From assembly GCF_016307205.1 (NCBI RefSeq), contig NZ_JAEIJD010000010.1:35930-99929 (forward strand): a stretch of 64,000 nt of DNA, written 5' to 3'. The position numbers were made by a program, and so were the translations under genes. This stretch comes from Pontibaca salina. GTDB taxonomy: Bacteria > Pseudomonadota > Alphaproteobacteria > Rhodobacterales > Rhodobacteraceae. Positions 37,542 through 47,052 of this stretch are shown here, one piece after another; position 1 is the stretch's first letter, and the number at the start of each line of letters is the position of its first letter. The notes beneath the pieces were generated by a model. That model was not told the origin of the DNA. It saw nothing but the letters and a program-made list of their open reading frames with translations, and made no database searches.

Positions 37542-38645
37542 ATGTCGATCAACAGCTTCGGCCATCTGTTCCGCGTCACCACATGGGGCGAAAGCCACGG
37601 CCCCGCTTTGGGGGCCACCGTCGATGGTTGCCCGCCCGGTGTTCCTATTGACGAGGCCGGGCTCCAGCACTGGCTGGACCGGCGCAAGCCGGGCCAGAAC
37701 AAATACACCACTCAACGCCGCGAGCCGGATCAGGTGCGCATCCTGTCGGGCGTGTTCGAAGGTCAGACCACCGGCACGCCGATCCAGTTGATGATCGAGA
37801 ACACTGATCAGCGCAGCAAGGACTATTCCGACATCAAGGACAAGTTCCGTCCGGGCCATGCCGACATCACCTATTGGCAAAAATACGGTATTCGCGACTA
37901 TCGCGGTGGTGGGCGGTCCTCGGCGCGGGAAACTGCCGCACGGGTGGCGGCAGGCGGCTTGGCGCGCGCGGTGCTGGCCACGCTGCTGCCCGAACTGCGC
38001 ATCACCGGCTATATGGTGCAGATCGGGCCGCACAGGATCGACCGTGCTCGCTTTGATGCTGCGCAAATCGAAGAAAACCCCTTCTGGGTGCCCGATGCAC
38101 AGGCTGCCACTGATTGGGCCGAATATCTTGACGGCCTGCGCAAATCCGGCAATTCGGTCGGTGCGATGATCGAGGTGACCGCCTCGGGCCTGCCCGCGGG
38201 GCTTGGCGCACCGGTCTATGGCAAGCTCGACACCGATCTTGCCAGCGCGATGATGAGCATCAATGCCGTCAAGGGCGTCGAAATCGGCGAAGGCATGGCC
38301 GCCGCCGAACTGACCGGAGAGGCAAACGCAGACGAGATCTTCATGGGCGAGGATGGCAACCCGGTCTATTCCTCCAACCATGCTGGCGGGATCCTCGGCG
38401 GGATCAGCACCGGACAGGACATCATTGTGCGCTTTGCGGTCAAGCCGACCTCGTCGATCCTGAAACCGCGTCAAACCATCACCCGCGCCGGAGAAGCCAC
38501 CGAGATCATCACCAAAGGCCGCCATGATCCCTGCGTCGGCATCCGCGCCGTGCCGGTGGCCGAGGCCATGATGGCCTGCGTCTTGCTTGACCACTATCTC
38601 TTGCATCGGGGCCAAATCGGCCACAACCGTGGCGCCATCGGCTGA
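37542..38645 (+). CDS. aroC: chorismate synthase
   Basis: 367 residues. Converts EPSP to chorismate with reduced FMN, last step of the shikimate pathway. [24 protein letters not shown] at the start, [14 protein letters not shown] (about 104), [19 protein letters not shown] (about 123) and [15 protein letters not shown] (about 280) are the family signatures. Start at ATG 37542 with AAAGGAGAG 5-8 bases upstream. Divergent from thiBPQ; 3' end followed by a hairpin and a copy of the repeat element at 38651-38706. Confidence 0.97.
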   Translation: MSINSFGHLFRVTTWGESHGPALGATVDGCPPGVPIDEAGLQHWLDRRKPGQNKYTTQRREPDQVRILSGVFEGQTTGTPIQLMIENTDQRSKDYSDIKDKFRPGHADITYWQKYGIRDYRGGGRSSARETAARVAAGGLARAVLATLLPELRITGYMVQIGPHRIDRARFDAAQIEENPFWVPDAQAATDWAEYLDGLRKSGNSVGAMIEVTASGLPAGLGAPVYGKLDTDLASAMMSINAVKGVEIGEGMAAAELTGEANADEIFMGEDGNPVYSSNHAGGILGGISTGQDIIVRFAVKPTSSILKPRQTITRAGEATEIITKGRHDPCVGIRAVPVAEAMMACVLLDHYLLHRGQIGHNRGAIG

Positions 38646-38650
38646 AGCGC

Positions 38651-38706
38651 AGCCCTGCATCTTCTTCTTGCGAAGAAATATCCTGGGGTCCGGGGCAAAG
38701 CCCCGG
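38651..38706 (-). repeat. extragenic hairpin-GATATTT element, copy D
   Basis: Reading the minus strand: hairpin CCGGGGC-TTT-GCCCCGG (38706-38690), then GGATATTT, then CAAGAAGAAGATGCAGGG. Shares its tail with copies A, B, C and E elsewhere in the window. The hairpin could also terminate aroC on the plus strand. Confidence 0.6.
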
Positions 38707-38770
38707 TCCGCGGCCTCGGCCGTGATCGCGATCCGTTGATCTTTCCTTGTCGGCAGCGCATCGTGCGCCA

Positions 38771-39709
38771 ATGGCAACTCCGCTCACGTCTCACCGCCCC
38801 GGTCTGGCGATCCTGCTCAACCTCAGCGCGGTATTCTTCTTCACCGTCATGAGCGCGCTGATCAAGGCGACTGCGGACAGCGTCCCGCCGGGGCAGGCAG
38901 TATTCTTTCGCTCGCTTTTTGCGATTCCGGTTATCTTGGTCTGGCTGGCGCTGCGCCAGGAATTGCGCCACGGACTGATTGCCCGCCGCCCGATCGTGCA
39001 TATTCGGCGCGGCGTGCTGGGCACCACCGCCATGGGCTTGATATTCGCCGGGTTGGGCTTGTTGCCACTGCCTGAAGTGACTGCGATCGGCTTTGCTGCA
39101 CCGATCTTTACGGTGCTTCTGGCGGCATTGCTTCTGGGAGAGCGTATCCGCCTGATCCGGATTAGCGCGGTGTTGCTGGGACTGCTGGGCGTGCTGATCA
39201 TGGTCTGGCCGCGTTTGGGCATCGGTGGCGATTATCAGAAATCCGCTGCGGTGGGCGCGCTGCTGGTTCTGTTGTCGGCGATGGCGCGCGCATTGGTGCA
39301 GATCCAGATCCGCTCGATGGCTGAGAGCGAAAGCACATCCGCCATCGTGTTCTACTTTTCGGCCACCGCGACCGTGCTGTCGCTGCTCACATTGCCGTTT
39401 GGTTGGGTGGTGCCGACAGGGCAGGTTCTGATCCTGCTGGTGCTGGCCGGAGTGATTGGCGGAGCCGCGCAGATTTGCATGACGTCGTCCTATCGGTTTG
39501 GTGCGGTGTCGATGCTCGCGCCGGTCGAATATGCCTCGATGCTGTTTGCAATCCTGATCGGTTATATCTGGTTCTCAGAGGTGCCGACCGCGGTGATGTT
39601 GGCTGGCGCGGGGCTGATCATTGCGGGTAATATTCTGGTAATCTGGCGCGAACATCATCTGGGGCTAGCGCGCGCGAGGGCGCGCCCAATTGCAGACCCG
39701 AAAAGTTAG
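38771..39709 (+). CDS. EamA/DMT-superfamily transporter
   Basis: 312 residues, ten helices in two EamA repeats (repeat one ends near IMVWPRLGIGG, repeat two spans KSAAVGALLVLLSAMARALVQ to NILVIWREH). Typical loop PPGQAVFFRSLFAIPV and second-repeat motif SMLAPVEYASMLFAILIGYIWFSEVPT. Related to S-adenosylmethionine or metabolite exporters of this superfamily but substrate cannot be set. ATG 38771 chosen as family-like start. Sits between aroC and ilvE, opposite direction to ilvE. Confidence 0.88.
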   Translation: MATPLTSHRPGLAILLNLSAVFFFTVMSALIKATADSVPPGQAVFFRSLFAIPVILVWLALRQELRHGLIARRPIVHIRRGVLGTTAMGLIFAGLGLLPLPEVTAIGFAAPIFTVLLAALLLGERIRLIRISAVLLGLLGVLIMVWPRLGIGGDYQKSAAVGALLVLLSAMARALVQIQIRSMAESESTSAIVFYFSATATVLSLLTLPFGWVVPTGQVLILLVLAGVIGGAAQICMTSSYRFGAVSMLAPVEYASMLFAILIGYIWFSEVPTAVMLAGAGLIIAGNILVIWREHHLGLARARARPIADPKS

Positions 39710-39737
39710 ACGCGGGTTGCGCCGCGCCCGACTGGGG

Positions 39738-40604
39738 TCAGGCGCGCACCAGTTTTTCATAGCTTTCCGCGATTTCGCGGGTCAGCGTCCCGACTTCAAA
39801 CCGGAAATCGCCGATCTGCCCCACCGGGGTGACCTCGGCGGCGGTGCCGGTCAGCCAGCATTGCTGAAACCCGTCCAGTTCCTCGGGCATGATGTGGCGC
39901 TCATGTACCGTGATGTCGCGCTCTTTCAGCATTTCGATCACGGTCTGGCGGGTGATCCCGTTCAGGAAGCAATCCGGCAGCGGGGTGTGGACCTCGCCGT
40001 CCTTGACGAAAAAGATGTTGGCACCCGTCGCCTCGGCCACATAGCCGCGATAGTCCAGCATCATCGCGTCCGAACAGCCCTTGGCCTCGGCGGCATGTTT
40101 GGACATGGTGCAGATCATGTAAAGCCCGGCGGCTTTGGCCTCGGAGGGGATGGTTTCGGGGCTGGGCCGTTTCCATTTCGCGATGTCCAGTTTCGCGCCC
40201 TGCATCTTGGCGTCACCGTAATAGGCCCCCCATTCCCAGGCGGCCACCGCCATCCGCACCGGATTGCGGGCGCTGGCCACGCCCATATCCTCGCCGGCGC
40301 CGCGCCAGGCGACAACGCGCACATAGGCGTCTTGCATGTCATTGGCCTTGAGAACCGCCGCCTTGGCCTCTTCGATCTGGTCCACGGAATAGGGGATGTC
40401 GATATCAATTAGTTGCCCCGAGCGGATCAGGCGCTCGGAATGTTCGCGGCTCTTGAAGATCGTGCCGTTATAACAGCGCTCACCCTCGAATACCGAGCTG
40501 GCATAATGCATTGCATGGGTCAGGATATGCACCTTGGCGTCGCGCCATGGCACCAGTTTGCCGTCCATCCAGATCTGGCCATCACGATCATCATATCCAG
40601 CCAT
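39738..40604 (-). CDS. ilvE: branched-chain amino acid aminotransferase
   Basis: 288 residues, PLP fold type IV. IWMDGKLVPWRDAKVHILTHAMHYASSVFEGERCY opens the protein; Lys about 150 (IAKWKRP region) and the second half RGYVAEATGANIFFVKDG and FLNGITRQTVIEML are diagnostic. Final transamination of leucine, isoleucine and valine synthesis. Start ATG 40604; a longer upstream frame is unlikely. Divergent from the MarR regulator; no terminator was seen at its 3' end. Confidence 0.93.
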   Translation of the reverse strand: MAGYDDRDGQIWMDGKLVPWRDAKVHILTHAMHYASSVFEGERCYNGTIFKSREHSERLIRSGQLIDIDIPYSVDQIEEAKAAVLKANDMQDAYVRVVAWRGAGEDMGVASARNPVRMAVAAWEWGAYYGDAKMQGAKLDIAKWKRPSPETIPSEAKAAGLYMICTMSKHAAEAKGCSDAMMLDYRGYVAEATGANIFFVKDGEVHTPLPDCFLNGITRQTVIEMLKERDITVHERHIMPEELDGFQQCWLTGTAAEVTPVGQIGDFRFEVGTLTREIAESYEKLVRA

Positions 40605-40747
40605 GACATGTCTCCTGTTTTCAAATGTTGCGCTTTCCGCCGGGTTTCTGGGCATAATATTACCCCGAAACCCCGATGCGATACTGCTTCACTCTTGGAA
40701 TGTCAATAAGGCTGACGTATGCTTGGGCAAAAGCGGGGGATAAGAAT

Positions 40748-41260
40748 ATGCCGGGATTGGGTGCAACGCAGACATTCAGCAGTGACGACCTGATATTTCT
40801 GAGCGACGAGCAGTTGCGGCAAGGGATCGAGGCGATGTTTTTCGCCTATCGCGGCTTCACTGCTGATCCCGATCGCATTCTGGCCGAATTGGATTACGGA
40901 CGTGCGCACCATCGGGCGATTCACTTCATCAACCGGGCTCCGGGGACGACGGTAACCAATTTGCTGGCGATTCTGGGTGTCACCAAGCAATCGCTGAACC
41001 GGGTGCTGCGCCGGCTGATCTCTGACGGGCTGGTGGAAAGCCGGGTCGGAACGCTGGATAAGCGCGAGCGCCATCTCCACCTGACCGAGGCGGGGTGCGA
41101 ACTTGAGGGCCGTCTGTCGGATGCACAGCGTGCCCGGTTGCGCGCGGCGTTTCGCGACGCAGGCCCCGAGGCGGTCGCCGGTTTTCGGCAGGTTTTGGAG
41201 GCGATGATGGACCCGGACATGCGTCGCGCCTATGCGAAATTGCGGGAGGGCCGGGTATGA
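40748..41260 (+). CDS. petP: MarR family regulator, PetP-like
   Basis: 170 residues with a MarR winged HTH about 55-120 (NRAPGTTVTNLLAILGVTKQSLNRVLRRLISDGLVES; wing RVGTLDKRERHLHLTEAG). Paired with and overlapping (ATGA) an OmpR-type gene, the arrangement of petP-petR in Rhodobacter capsulatus, where both act on cytochrome bc1 expression. ATG 40748 (GGGGGATAAG upstream) preferred to upstream ATGs in the same frame. Symbol given from the paired context; I did not align the proteins. Confidence 0.8.
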   Translation: MPGLGATQTFSSDDLIFLSDEQLRQGIEAMFFAYRGFTADPDRILAELDYGRAHHRAIHFINRAPGTTVTNLLAILGVTKQSLNRVLRRLISDGLVESRVGTLDKRERHLHLTEAGCELEGRLSDAQRARLRAAFRDAGPEAVAGFRQVLEAMMDPDMRRAYAKLREGRV

Positions 41261-41958
41261 GTGTCCCTGACGCCCACCTGTTGATTGTGGACGATGACGA
41301 GCGGATTCGCAGCCTGCTGCGCAAATATCTTCTGCGCAACGGTTTTCTGGTGACAGCCGCCCGCGATTCTGCCCATGCGCGCCGTATTCTTGCGGGGCTG
41401 GATTTCGATCTCATCGTGCTGGATGTGATGATGCCCGGCGAGGATGGTCTGGCGCTGACCCGCGCCTTGCGCGAAACCCGCGACACGCCGATCCTGCTGC
41501 TGACCGCGCGCGGCGAGACCGAAAACCGCATCGACGGACTGGAGGCGGGTGCGGATGATTATCTGGCCAAGCCGTTCGAGCCGAAGGAGTTGCTATTGCG
41601 TATCAACGCGATTTTGCGGCGCATGCCCGAGATGTCGCCGCAAGGCGCGTTGCCCAAGTTTCTGCATTTGGGCCCGATCCGTTACGATGTTGAACGGGGC
41701 GAGATGTGGCAGGGCGATGAGCTGGTGCGCTTGACCGCCACCGAAAGCCAGTTGATGCGGATCTTTTCGACCTCGCCGGGCGAACCTGTCAGCCGCGCCA
41801 AACTGGTCGAGGATCTGGGCCGCGACCGCGGGCAGGCACAGGAGCGTGCGGTGGATGTGCAGATCACCCGGTTGCGTCGCAAAATCGAAAGCGACCCGAA
41901 ACAGCCGCGCTATCTTCAAACCGTGCGCGGATCAGGGTATATGCTGGCACCAGACTGA
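41257..41958 (+). CDS. petR: OmpR family response regulator, PetR-like
   Basis: 233 residues. Receiver domain about 1-120: LLIVDDDERIR (acidic pocket), phospho-Asp about 54 in IVLDVMMPGEDGLAL, Thr/Lys in LLTARGET and YLAKPFEPKEL. DNA-binding winged helix about 135-230 (LTATESQLMRIFSTSPGEPVSR, QITRLRRKIESDP, TVRGSGYMLAPD). Translationally coupled to the MarR gene. No sensor kinase gene lies in this window. In R. capsulatus petR lies just upstream of petABC and is needed for bc1 synthesis; here petABC is 7 kb away. Confidence 0.85.
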   Translation: MSVPDAHLLIVDDDERIRSLLRKYLLRNGFLVTAARDSAHARRILAGLDFDLIVLDVMMPGEDGLALTRALRETRDTPILLLTARGETENRIDGLEAGADDYLAKPFEPKELLLRINAILRRMPEMSPQGALPKFLHLGPIRYDVERGEMWQGDELVRLTATESQLMRIFSTSPGEPVSRAKLVEDLGRDRGQAQERAVDVQITRLRRKIESDPKQPRYLQTVRGSGYMLAPD

Positions 41959-41966
41959 GGGTGCGG

Positions 41967-42007
41967 CCGCCTCCGGCGGGGGTATTTGAAACCAGAAAGA
42001 TGCAGGG
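41967..42007 (+). repeat. extragenic hairpin-GATATTT element, copy A
   Basis: Hairpin CCGCC-TCC-GGCGG (41967-41979), then GGTATTT (41981-41987) and CCAGAAAGATGCAGGG (41992-42007). Lies between petR and the HDAC-like gene, forming the leader of the latter. Confidence 0.65.
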
Positions 42008-42041
42008 CGAGCGCACCAAGCGCCTGCGCAGGGGGTTAGAG

Positions 42042-42968
42042 TTGAAAACCGCAGTTTTGACACATGCCGATTGTTTGAATCACGTGACGCCTGACGGCCA
42101 CCCGGAACAGGTGGCGCGTCTGGAGCATGTCCTGCATGCGCTGGAGTCGCTGGACGTGCAGCGGGTTACAGCGCCGTTGGCCGCAGACGATGATATTTTA
42201 CGGGTTCATCCGGCCAGCTATCTGGCCGGGCTGCGCGCCGCGCTGCCGGCCAAGAATGCGCGCGCCGTCGATTCGGATACATGGCTGTCGCCGGGCTCGC
42301 TGGATGCAGCGTTTCGTGGTGCCGGTGCTGCGGTGCGCGCCGTCGACATGGTGTTGGGGGGCGAGGCACCGAATGCGTTCTGCGCCATCCGCCCGCCGGG
42401 CCACCATGCCGAGCGTGAAACCGCGATGGGCTTTTGCTTTTTCGGCAATGCCGCGCTGGCGGTCAAACATGCCTTGGACCATCACGGTCTGAGCCGGGTT
42501 GCGGTGGTGGATTTTGATGTACATCACGGCAACGGCACGCAGGATCTTTTGTGGGATGAGCCCCGCGCGCTGACCATCACCAGTCAGCAAGTACCGCTGT
42601 TTCCCGGCACCGGCAAAGCCGAGGAGACTGGCGCATATGATAATGTATTGAACATTCCACTGCCGCCGGGCAGTGACGGGGCGCATATGCGGGCCGAGTA
42701 CGAGCGTCTGGCATTCCCGCGTCTGCGTGCCTTTGCCCCGGAATTGATCGTTGTCTCGGCCGGGTTTGACGCCCATCAGGACGACCCGCTGGCGCAACTG
42801 AACTGGAGCACGGAGGATTTCGCCTGGCTGACACGCAACATCTGCGACCTGGCCGAGGAGTTGTGCGAGGGCCGGGTGGTGTCGACCATGGAGGGCGGTT
42901 ATGATCTGCAGGCGCTGGCCGCATCGGCCAAGGCGCATGTTGAAGAACTGATGAAGGCCGCGGAATGA
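42042..42968 (+). CDS. histone deacetylase family (acetylpolyamine/acetoin-type) hydrolase
   Basis: 308 residues from a TTG at 42042 with GGGGG 8 bases upstream; no ATG in the right place without losing this RBS (an ATG 14 codons earlier lies inside the repeat element). Zinc-dependent deacetylase: HPEQVARLEHVL start, catalytic His pair in RPPGHHA (about 129), metal ligands in DFDVHHGNGTQ (about 165) and DAHQDDPLA (about 250), Tyr in MEGGYDL. Bacterial members deacetylate acetylpolyamines, acetoin or proteins; not distinguishable here. Its stop overlaps xseB by four bases. Confidence 0.88.
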   Translation: MKTAVLTHADCLNHVTPDGHPEQVARLEHVLHALESLDVQRVTAPLAADDDILRVHPASYLAGLRAALPAKNARAVDSDTWLSPGSLDAAFRGAGAAVRAVDMVLGGEAPNAFCAIRPPGHHAERETAMGFCFFGNAALAVKHALDHHGLSRVAVVDFDVHHGNGTQDLLWDEPRALTITSQQVPLFPGTGKAEETGAYDNVLNIPLPPGSDGAHMRAEYERLAFPRLRAFAPELIVVSAGFDAHQDDPLAQLNWSTEDFAWLTRNICDLAEELCEGRVVSTMEGGYDLQALAASAKAHVEELMKAAE

Positions 42969-43207
42969 GCGATACCCCCGTTGAGAAATTGAGCTTCGAA
43001 GAGGCGATGAAAGAATTGGAATCTGTGGTCAATCAGCTTGATCATGGGGACGTGGCGCTGGACCGCTCCATCGCGCTGTATGAACGTGGTGCTGCGTTGA
43101 AGAAACGCTGCGAGGACGAGTTGAAGCGCGCCGAAGAGAAGGTGGCCGCAATCACGTTGGACAATGACGGCAACCCCACGGGAACCGCGCCGGTCGAAGG
43201 TAACTAG
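42965..43207 (+). CDS. xseB: exodeoxyribonuclease VII small subunit
   Basis: 80 residues. LSFEEAMKELESVVNQLDHGDVALDRSIALYERGAALKKRCEDEL is the complete XseB signature. Small subunit of the nuclease that degrades single-stranded DNA; XseA is not in the window. Overlaps the HDAC gene by four bases and shares one base with ispA (TAGTG). Association xseB-ispA-dxs is frequent in proteobacteria. Confidence 0.95.
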   Translation: MSDTPVEKLSFEEAMKELESVVNQLDHGDVALDRSIALYERGAALKKRCEDELKRAEEKVAAITLDNDGNPTGTAPVEGN

Positions 43208-44073
43208 TGCCGGGAGAGTGGCTGGAAGATGCCGTCGCGCGTATCGAGGCCCATTTCGCAACTGTCTTGCGCGGATTTCCCGATCTGGCAGTCATGCATG
43301 CCATGGCCCATGCGACCAGCGGCGGCAAGCGGCTGCGCGGGTTTCTGGTGATGGAGGGAGCAGCGTTGCATGATGTGCCCGCCGAGCGCGCGATCTGGCC
43401 TGCCACCGCGATCGAGGCGCTGCATGCCTATAGTCTGGTGCATGACGATCTGCCCTGTATGGACGATGATGCGATGCGTCGGGGGCAGCCGACCGTGCAT
43501 GTAAAATGGGACGAGGCAACCGCCGTGTTGGCGGGAGATGCATTGCAGGCGCTGGCCTTTGAACTGGCTACGCATCCCGACTGCGGGCCGCCTGCGGTGC
43601 GCGCTGAACTTGCGTTGACTTTGGCGCAGGCCAGCGGCGCACGAGGTATGGTGATGGGACAGGCGCTGGATATTGCGGCTGAAACCGCTGCCACACCGCT
43701 GACCTTGGAGCAGATCACCGCGTTGCAAGCAGGAAAAACCGGTGCGTTGATTGAATGGGCGGCCAGTGCGGGGGCCCGGTTGGCGGGCGAAGACCCGGGG
43801 CAGTTGCGTGAGTATGCCGCCGCACTAGGGCTTGCGTTTCAGATCGCCGATGACATCTTGGATGTTGAAGGTGATGCTAACAAGGCCGGCAAACGTCTGC
43901 AAAAGGATGAGCAAGCCGGCAAGGCTACATTCGTGTCACTGCTGGGATTGGAAGGGGCGCGCGCGCGAGCCGATGAACTGGTTGTGGCGGCCTGCGAGGC
44001 GCTTGAATGTTACGGTCCCCGCGCCGATCCCTTGCGCGCAGCGGCGCGCTTCGCTATCTCGCGGGAAAGTTGA
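43207..44073 (+). CDS. ispA: (2E,6E)-farnesyl/geranyl diphosphate synthase
   Basis: 288 residues beginning at GTG that shares a base with the xseB stop. First aspartate-rich motif [15 protein letters not shown] (about 80), conserved [10 protein letters not shown] (about 37), the KTGALI lysine (about 177) and second aspartate motif [12 protein letters not shown] (about 215). Condenses DMAPP and IPP to farnesyl diphosphate for ubiquinone and undecaprenol. Feeds from the downstream dxs route; a 23-base gap separates the two genes. Confidence 0.96.
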   Translation: MPGEWLEDAVARIEAHFATVLRGFPDLAVMHAMAHATSGGKRLRGFLVMEGAALHDVPAERAIWPATAIEALHAYSLVHDDLPCMDDDAMRRGQPTVHVKWDEATAVLAGDALQALAFELATHPDCGPPAVRAELALTLAQASGARGMVMGQALDIAAETAATPLTLEQITALQAGKTGALIEWAASAGARLAGEDPGQLREYAAALGLAFQIADDILDVEGDANKAGKRLQKDEQAGKATFVSLLGLEGARARADELVVAACEALECYGPRADPLRAAARFAISRES

Positions 44074-44096
44074 CTTCGCCCCCGAAGGAGGCGCCG

Positions 44097-46025
44097 ATGC
44101 CCAACAGGCCCAAAACTCCGCTTCTGGATCAAGTGACCACACCTGCCGACCTGAAACGGCTGAGCGATGCTGAACTGGCACGGCTGGCGGCGGAATTGCG
44201 CGCCGAAACCGTTTCGGCGGTTGCGGTCACCGGTGGCCATCTGGGCGCCGGGCTGGGCGTGGTCGAGCTGACCGTGGCCTTGCACGCGGTGTTTGCGGCC
44301 CCGCGCGACAAGATTATCTGGGATGTCGGTCACCAATCCTATCCCCACAAGATCCTGACCGGACGGCGTGACCGTATCCGCACCCTGCGCCAGAAGGACG
44401 GGCTGAGCGGGTTCACCAAGCGCAGCGAAAGCCCTTATGATCCGTTTGGGGCGGCTCATTCCAGTACTTCGATCAGTGCGGCGCTGGGCTTTGCTGTGGC
44501 CCGCGACCTTGGCGGCGTCACGCCCGAGGGGCTGGGCGATGCCATCGCGGTAATCGGCGACGGCGCGCTGAGTGCGGGCATGGCCTATGAGGCGATGAAC
44601 AATGCGGGCGATCTCAACAAGCGTCTGATCATCATCCTGAACGACAACGAGATGAGCATCGCACCGCCGGTTGGTGCCATGTCGTCCTATCTGTCGCGAC
44701 TTTATACCGAAGCACCTTTGCAGGAACTCAAGGCTGCGGCCAAGGGCGCGGTATCGCTGCTGCCGGAACCGTTCCAGATCGGCGCGCGCCGGGCCAAGGA
44801 GATGCTCAAGGGCATGACCATTGGTGGCACCTTGTTTGAGGAACTGGGGATTTCCTATGTCGGCCCGATCGATGGCCACGACATGGAGCAGCTTTTGGCG
44901 GTGCTGCGCACGGTGAAGGCGCGCGCGACCGGGCCGATCCTGATCCATACCCTGACCCGCAAGGGCAAAGGCTATGGCCCCGCTGAAACGGCACGCGACC
45001 GGGGCCATGCGACGGCAAAGTTCGATGTTCTGACGGGCGAGCAGAAAAAGGCGCCCTCGAACGCGCCCAGCTATACCTCGGTATTCGGCAAGACGCTGGC
45101 CGGGCTGGCAGCACAGGACGACAAGATCTGTGCGGTGACGGCGGCAATGCCCGATGGCACCGGACTAAATCTGTTTGCCGAACGCTTTCCCAGTCGCTGT
45201 TTCGACGTGGGCATCGCCGAGCAGCACGGGGTGACGTTCTCGGCGGCGCTGGCGGCAGGGGGCATGAAACCGTTTTGCGCGATGTATTCGACCTTCCTGC
45301 AACGCGGCTATGATCAGGTTGTGCATGATGTGGCAATCCAGCGGCTGCCGGTGCGGTTTGCCATCGACCGGGCCGGGTTGGTGGGTGCGGATGGCGCGAC
45401 CCATGCGGGCAGCTTTGACATCGCTTTTCTGGCCAACCTGCCGGATTTTGTGGTGATGGCTGCCGCAGATGAGGCTGAACTGATGCATATGGTGGCGACT
45501 GCGGCCGCCTATGATGCGGGACCGATTGCCTTCCGCTATCCGCGCGGCGAGGGCGCCGGTATCGATCTGCCCGAGCGCGGCGAAGTGCTGGAGATCGGCA
45601 AGGGGCGGATCGTGGCGCAGGGCAAGCGCGTGGCAATCTTGTCGTTTGGTACGCGTCTGGCCGAAGTCCAGAAAGCTGCCGAAGCGCTGGCCGCCAAGGG
45701 AGTCAAACCGACCATCGCCGATGCGCGTTTTGCCAAGCCGCTGGATCGCGATCTGATCCTCGACCTGGCGCGCGATCACGAGGCGCTGATCACCATCGAA
45801 GAAGGAGCCGTCGGCGGCTTTGGCAGCCATGTGGCGCAGCTTCTGGCCGAGGCGGGGGTGTTCGACGCGGGGCTGAAATATCGCTCGATGGTGTTGCCGG
45901 ATGAGTTCATCGACCAAGCCAGCCCCGACGACATGTATAAAATGGCCGGCATGAACGCGGAACAGATCGAGGCGCGGGTCTTGGATGTGCTGGGTGTGGC
46001 CTCACTCGGTGAACGGCGGGCTTGA
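44097..46025 (+). CDS. dxs: 1-deoxy-D-xylulose-5-phosphate synthase
   Basis: 642 residues, standard. TPP-dependent first step of the MEP isoprenoid pathway. TPP motif [16 protein letters not shown] (about 154), [16 protein letters not shown] near residue 47, [37 protein letters not shown] (about 375) and [19 protein letters not shown] (about 427). ATG 44097 has AAGGAGG 5 bases upstream; the frame is open further back but has no better site. Last gene of the xseB-ispA-dxs block, convergent with the epimerase gene 14 bases away. Confidence 0.97.
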   Translation: MPNRPKTPLLDQVTTPADLKRLSDAELARLAAELRAETVSAVAVTGGHLGAGLGVVELTVALHAVFAAPRDKIIWDVGHQSYPHKILTGRRDRIRTLRQKDGLSGFTKRSESPYDPFGAAHSSTSISAALGFAVARDLGGVTPEGLGDAIAVIGDGALSAGMAYEAMNNAGDLNKRLIIILNDNEMSIAPPVGAMSSYLSRLYTEAPLQELKAAAKGAVSLLPEPFQIGARRAKEMLKGMTIGGTLFEELGISYVGPIDGHDMEQLLAVLRTVKARATGPILIHTLTRKGKGYGPAETARDRGHATAKFDVLTGEQKKAPSNAPSYTSVFGKTLAGLAAQDDKICAVTAAMPDGTGLNLFAERFPSRCFDVGIAEQHGVTFSAALAAGGMKPFCAMYSTFLQRGYDQVVHDVAIQRLPVRFAIDRAGLVGADGATHAGSFDIAFLANLPDFVVMAAADEAELMHMVATAAAYDAGPIAFRYPRGEGAGIDLPERGEVLEIGKGRIVAQGKRVAILSFGTRLAEVQKAAEALAAKGVKPTIADARFAKPLDRDLILDLARDHEALITIEEGAVGGFGSHVAQLLAEAGVFDAGLKYRSMVLPDEFIDQASPDDMYKMAGMNAEQIEARVLDVLGVASLGERRA

Positions 46026-46039
46026 CGCAACTGTGACGG

Positions 46040-46891
46040 TCAGGCCGCGGTGACCAAGGCTGCCAACCCTTCCCGATAGGTCGGGTATTTAAGCCGCACG
46101 CCCAGTTCCGTCTTGATCCGCTCGTTTCGTACCCGTTTGTTTTCAGCATAAAAACTGCGCGCCATCGGGCTGAGATCGGCCTGATGGAATGAAATTTCCG
46201 GCGGGCTTGGAAGGCCGAGCAATTGCGCGGCATGTGCGATCACGTCCTGCGGCGGGGCCGGGTCGTCGTCACATACGTTATAGATGGCACCGGGGTTGGG
46301 GCGCTTGATCGAGGCGGCGAGCACTTGAGCGATGTCTTCGACGTGAATGCGCGAAAATACCTGCCCTGATTTGACGATGCGGCGGGCGGTACCTTTTCGC
46401 ACCTTGGCAAACGGGCCGCGGCCGGGGCCGTAGATGCCGGCAAGACGGAAAATATGCAATGGCAGGCCGGGGATGGAGGCCCACTCGGCTTCGGCCAAGG
46501 CCCGCCATTCGCCCCGATCGGTAGAGGGTGTCACCGGCGTGGCCTCATCGACCCAATCCCCGTTGTGATCTCCGTAAACGCCGGTGGTTGATAGATATCC
46601 TGCCCAGATCAAATTGGGCGCAACCGCTTGAATTGACCCACGCAGCTTAGCCAGAACAGGGTCGCCGGATGCATCGGGTCCCGCCGAGATCAGCATATGC
46701 GTTGCCGCTTCTAAGGGCGGCACGATATTTTCATCGGGCCAAAGCAGCGGTGTGGCACCGCTGGCACGGATTGCCGCGAAATTGGCTGGAGTCCGGGTGG
46801 TGCCGATGATTCGCCAACCCTCGGGGGCGAGTTTTCGTGACAGGGCCTGGGCGGAGTAACCGTGGCCAAAAGAAAGCAGCGTCTTATTCAT
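46040..46891 (-). CDS. YeeZ-like NAD(P)-dependent epimerase/dehydratase
   Basis: 283 residues, extended SDR fold. Glycine-rich SFGHGYSAQALSRKLAPEGW at about 7-27, ISAGPD at about 70, AGYLSTTGVYGDHNGDWVDE with catalytic Y at about 108, and RLAGIYGPGRGPFAKVRKG at about 160, SRIHVEDIAQ at about 190. Belongs to the YeeZ/nucleoside-sugar epimerase-like group, substrate unknown. The Tyr is followed by GDHNG rather than the usual YxxxK Lys, so catalytic power may be altered. Same strand as the CoA-ester genes upstream. Confidence 0.8.
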   Translation of the reverse strand: MNKTLLSFGHGYSAQALSRKLAPEGWRIIGTTRTPANFAAIRASGATPLLWPDENIVPPLEAATHMLISAGPDASGDPVLAKLRGSIQAVAPNLIWAGYLSTTGVYGDHNGDWVDEATPVTPSTDRGEWRALAEAEWASIPGLPLHIFRLAGIYGPGRGPFAKVRKGTARRIVKSGQVFSRIHVEDIAQVLAASIKRPNPGAIYNVCDDDPAPPQDVIAHAAQLLGLPSPPEISFHQADLSPMARSFYAENKRVRNERIKTELGVRLKYPTYREGLAALVTAA

Positions 46892-47052
46892 ACCGTCTGA
46901 TCATCCGTTCGTGCCCAAGTTTCAACCCCGAAGGATAGAGCGCCCAAGGCCGTCCTGCAAACGCCGGGCTGAAATCTACCCGGCATGATGAACTGCGGCG
47001 AGACGCCGGATCTTGGCTTTTTTCGCGCGTTGATCGCTGGGCTTGATAAAGC

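Noticed and set aside
44806..45636. 276-codon minus-strand frame over dxs
   Set aside because: Proline/arginine/serine-rich antisense shadow of dxs.
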